A stretch of 6,675 nucleotides of DNA from the NCBI GenBank assembly GCA_001563965.1, contig LKMS01000082.1, positions 1 through 6,675 of the forward strand, written 5' to 3'. The DNA comes from Haloferacaceae archaeon PL-Br10_E2g29 (GTDB taxonomy: Archaea > Halobacteriota > Halobacteria > Halobacteriales > Haloferacaceae). The notes below the pieces were generated by a model. The model did not search any database. It saw only the letters and a program-made list of their open reading frames with translations, and was not told the origin of the DNA. This document shows positions 3,857-6,675 of the stretch, in pieces. A program made the translations under genes and the position numbers. Within the stretch, counting starts at the first letter, position 1, and every line of letters starts with the position of its first letter.

Positions 3857-6675
3857 GTGAGCCGCGCGGAGCTATCTGCCGACGAACTCGAACTGCCGAT
3901 CAAACGAACCACGGGCGAGACGCTCAAAGACCGACTGACGAGCAACGCCTACAACAACATCCTCCCCGCCCGCTATCTCCGCAAGAACAGCGAGGGCACC
4001 CTCACCGAAACCCAAGAAGAGCTGTTCACCCGCGTTGCCCAGAACGTCGCGCTCGCCGAGGCCGTCTTCGAGGCCGACAAACAGGGCGTCGAAATCACGG
4101 TCACGCCCGACCAGATCAAGCCCGGCCATCCACGCCGTGACGAACTGGCCGCCGAGGTCTTTGGCAAAGGAACGACCGCGGCCGACGATGCTGAGACAAC
4201 GCTCTCGGTCTACAACATCAACAAGTTCTCGTACGAGACAATCGTTCCCGAACTCCCCGAGTCGGTCGCAGCCCACGTTGAGTCGGTTGCCGCCGAGTTC
4301 GAGGATCTGATGACGATGCTTTCGTTTACGCCGAACTCGCCGACGCTGATGAACGCTGGTGACGAACTCCAGCAGCTTTCGGCCTGTTTCGTCGACTCAC
4401 CCGCCGACGACATCGAAGACATCCACCAGACGATGAAGGAGGCCGCCGAGGTCTTCCAGTCGGGCGGTGGCATGGGCTATGCGTTCTGGAAGCTCCGCCC
4501 ATACGGCGATTCGGTTGGCTCGACCGGCGGCATCGCGTCGGGTCCGATCACGTTCATGCGCACCTACGACCAGATGTGCGAAACCATCGCCCAAGGTGGC
4601 GCGCGCCGTGGTGCCCAGATGGGCGTCATGCGCGTGTCGCACCCCGACGTCATTCAGTTCATCCACTCGAAAAACAAGGACGTCTCGCTGGCACACTCGC
4701 TTCGACTCAACGACCCCGACGACTTTACGCACAACTCCTTTGCCGACGCACTCGAAGAGGCTCGCGAACTGATCGACGAGGAAGGGCGCGTTCCGAAATA
4801 TCTCCGCAACGCCGTCGAGGGCCATCTCTCCAATTTCAATATTTCTGTCGGCGTCACCGACGACTTCATGGAGGCGCTCTATGCGGACAAGGACTTCGTT
4901 TTCACCAACCCACGGACCGAAGAGCCGCATATCGCGACGCCCGAAACCAAGGAAATTTACGACCTCTACGACCTCGGCGAGTACGTCGAAGTCGGCGAGG
5001 AACTCGCGATTCCCGCGGCCGAACTCTGGGACCACATCGTCAACGGCGCACACGAAAACGGCGAGCCCGGAATCATCTATCTCGAGCGAGTCAACAAGGA
5101 GCACTCGTTCGATGTTGAGGAACATCCAGATCACGAAATTCTCGCAACCAATCCGTGTGGCGAACAGCCGCTCGAAGAGTACGAGGCCTGTAACCTCGGC
5201 CACATTAACCTCTCGACACTCGCAGCCAAGGATGCGCCCGACTGGCGTGTCTGGTACAACGAACACGGCGACGACTACGACGACATCAACGCCGCCGCCG
5301 ACGCATTCCTCCAGGAGGCACTCGACATGGAGGCGTTCAACCACCGAATCGAGTACGGCACCCGCTTCCTCGAAAACGTCGTCACGATGTCGGACTTCCC
5401 GGTCGAGAAAATCGAACAGAAGGTTCGAGAAATGCGAAAAATCGGCCTTGGCATTATGGGACTGGCCCAGCTCTACATCCAGCTTGGCATCCGCTATGGC
5501 TCCGAAGAAGGCAATGCGGTTGCCGAAGAGCTAATGACTCACATCAACCACGAGTCGAAGTGGGCGTCCCACGAACTGGCCGGCGAGCGCGGTCCGTTCG
5601 CCGACTACGCGGATTCGAAGTATGCCAACCCGACCGAGTACCGCGAGTGGTTCGAACACCACACCGGGCTCGACGCCGACGAGTGGGCCGACGGCTTCGA
5701 AATCCGGAATCACAACACCACCACGATTGCGCCGACCGGCACCACGTCGATGATCGGCAACACCACCGGTGGCTGTGAGCCGATTTTCAACGTCGCCTAC
5801 TACAAGAACGTCTCCGACGACGTCCAGGGCGATGAGATGCTCGTCGAGTTCGACGACTACTTCCTCCGCGTGCTGGAGGCCAACGACATCGACGTTGATG
5901 AGGTCAAACGCGAAGCCCAAGCACAGATGGCCGAAAACGAGTTCGACGGGGTCGAGGGGCTCGAAACCGTTCCAAAGGCCATTGGCGAGCTCTTTGTGGT
6001 CACCTCGGATCTCACCGGTAAAGACCACGCCGGCGTCCAGTGTGCCTGTCAGGCCGGCGTCGACTCGGCCATCTCGAAGACCTGTAACTTCCCGAACTCG
6101 GCGACGAAAGAGGACATGGATGAAGTCTACCGCTACATCTACGACAACGGCGGCAAGGGCGTCACCGTCTACCGCGACGGCACCCGCTCGAAACAGGTGT
6201 TGACGACGCGCGCCCAGAACACCGAGTTCGCCGACGACGGCGAGGCGGCCGAACAGATCACCGCGCAGATCGAGGAGGTCTTCGGCGGCATCGAGGGCTT
6301 CCTCGACAACGAGGAGGTTCGCGCCCAGTTGGGTGCCGAACTCGACGCGCTGTTTGCTACGCCCGAAGAGGGGCTCGGCAAGAAACGCCCACGACCCGAC
6401 GTGCTGTACGGCGTCACCCAGCGGATCGACACGGGCTACGGCAAGGTGTACGTCAACATCAACGAGGACGAACACGGCAAGCCGTTCGAACTGTTCGCCA
6501 ACATCGGCAACTCCGGCGGCTTTACCGCCTCTTTCACCGAGGCGCTCGCCAAAACGATCTCGACGGCGCTCCGCTCGGGTGTCGATCCCGAAGAGATCGC
6601 CGACGAGCTCAAAGGCATTCGCAGTCCGAAGGTCGCCTGGGACAAAGGCGAGCAGATCAACTCGATTCCCGACGC
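3857..6675 (+). CDS. nrdJ: Adenosylcobalamin-dependent ribonucleotide reductase, class II (3' end outside window)
   Basis: The frame is open for 939 codons and leaves the window without a stop. GTG 3857 is the only ATG/GTG/TTG in the open frame, which begins at 3743, before the conserved N-terminus. Class II enzymes reduce ribonucleotides to deoxyribonucleotides with a thiyl radical generated from adenosylcobalamin, without needing oxygen. Landmarks: an N-terminal helical part containing NAYNNILPARYLRKN (30-44); SPTLMNAG (161-168); SACFV with Cys177, one of the redox pair; QSGGGMGYAFWKLRP (201-215); NPCGEQPL (432-439) with the radical Cys434 and Glu436; EACNLGHINLS with Cys445, the second redox cysteine; APTGTTSMIGNTTGGCEP (625-642), the phosphate loop; and SAISKT (737-742). 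A polar, partly helical linker at about 785-845 leads to a C-terminal TSCPD-type domain (GKVYVNINED, FANIGNSGG, LKGIRSPK). The motif there reads SIPD, not SCPD. The C-terminal tail, where reductant cysteines usually lie, is not in view. No intein is present in the visible part. Confidence 0.95.
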   Translation, partial: MSRAELSADELELPIKRTTGETLKDRLTSNAYNNILPARYLRKNSEGTLTETQEELFTRVAQNVALAEAVFEADKQGVEITVTPDQIKPGHPRRDELAAEVFGKGTTAADDAETTLSVYNINKFSYETIVPELPESVAAHVESVAAEFEDLMTMLSFTPNSPTLMNAGDELQQLSACFVDSPADDIEDIHQTMKEAAEVFQSGGGMGYAFWKLRPYGDSVGSTGGIASGPITFMRTYDQMCETIAQGGARRGAQMGVMRVSHPDVIQFIHSKNKDVSLAHSLRLNDPDDFTHNSFADALEEARELIDEEGRVPKYLRNAVEGHLSNFNISVGVTDDFMEALYADKDFVFTNPRTEEPHIATPETKEIYDLYDLGEYVEVGEELAIPAAELWDHIVNGAHENGEPGIIYLERVNKEHSFDVEEHPDHEILATNPCGEQPLEEYEACNLGHINLSTLAAKDAPDWRVWYNEHGDDYDDINAAADAFLQEALDMEAFNHRIEYGTRFLENVVTMSDFPVEKIEQKVREMRKIGLGIMGLAQLYIQLGIRYGSEEGNAVAEELMTHINHESKWASHELAGERGPFADYADSKYANPTEYREWFEHHTGLDADEWADGFEIRNHNTTTIAPTGTTSMIGNTTGGCEPIFNVAYYKNVSDDVQGDEMLVEFDDYFLRVLEANDIDVDEVKREAQAQMAENEFDGVEGLETVPKAIGELFVVTSDLTGKDHAGVQCACQAGVDSAISKTCNFPNSATKEDMDEVYRYIYDNGGKGVTVYRDGTRSKQVLTTRAQNTEFADDGEAAEQITAQIEEVFGGIEGFLDNEEVRAQLGAELDALFATPEEGLGKKRPRPDVLYGVTQRIDTGYGKVYVNINEDEHGKPFELFANIGNSGGFTASFTEALAKTISTALRSGVDPEEIADELKGIRSPKVAWDKGEQINSIPD

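Larger units (their letters stand above)
3783..3860 (+). other. 25-codon ORF overlapping the nrdJ start (possible leader peptide)
   Basis: An ATG at 3783, or an in-frame ATG at 3798, opens a frame that ends at TGA 3858-3860. That stop overlaps the nrdJ GTG as GTGA. The peptide begins MSVQPMSIS and its second half is rich in Thr, Arg and Gln, with Asp-Ala at the end; it lacks a recognisable domain or stalling motif. The overlap resembles the coupled junctions of the trp operon in this window. Against it, neither ATG has a Shine-Dalgarno site or a TATA box at leaderless spacing, and the peptide is not acidic like most haloarchaeal proteins. It may be a translated leader or chance. Confidence 0.25.

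Noticed and set aside
3595..3945. - strand ORF of 116 residues over the nrdJ 5' region
   Set aside because: It runs antisense to the conserved nrdJ N-terminus and the AT-rich leader. Its Ser-rich, Arg-rich sequence resembles no known protein.

Overview
The window looks like haloarchaeal (class Halobacteria) chromosome; the genus cannot be fixed. The signs are GC-rich coding DNA, very acidic proteins (Asp/Glu-rich TrpE, TrpG and NrdJ), GGAGG-type ribosome binding sites inside an operon, an AT-rich box about 26 bases before a probably leaderless start, and the gene order trpD-trpF-trpE-trpG known from Haloferax volcanii.

Positions 1-3120, + strand, hold the distal part of a tryptophan operon: the last 49 codons of trpD, then complete trpF, trpE and trpG. 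Each junction overlaps (TAATG, ATGA, ATGA), and each internal start has a GGAGG-type site 4-9 bases upstream, so the genes should be translationally coupled. TrpE with TrpG makes anthranilate, TrpD adds phosphoribosyl and TrpF isomerises the product. The indole-glycerol-phosphate and tryptophan synthase genes (trpC, trpB, trpA) are not here; in H. volcanii they form a separate cluster. The operon promoter is upstream of the window.

Positions 3121-3414 hold a long imperfect stem-loop and then a convergent (- strand) gene for a 67-residue protein with two membrane segments and no recognised function. Positions 3415-3856 hold no secure gene. The first half has several inverted repeats. The second half is AT-richer and has TATA-like boxes, a pair of related 12-mers exactly 20 bp apart, and a 25-codon ORF overlapping the next start.

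Positions 3857-6675, + strand, hold 939 codons of an adenosylcobalamin-dependent (class II) ribonucleotide reductase, nrdJ, which runs off the window. All expected active-site motifs are present and no intein interrupts it.

Most of the window is ordinary core metabolism and I see no clear new system. The points most worth a second look are the regulatory-looking DNA before nrdJ, the overlapping mini-ORF, the cluster of inverted repeats, and residue changes in TrpG (GLE for GHQ), TrpE (Cys354) and NrdJ (added cysteines; SIPD for SCPD).
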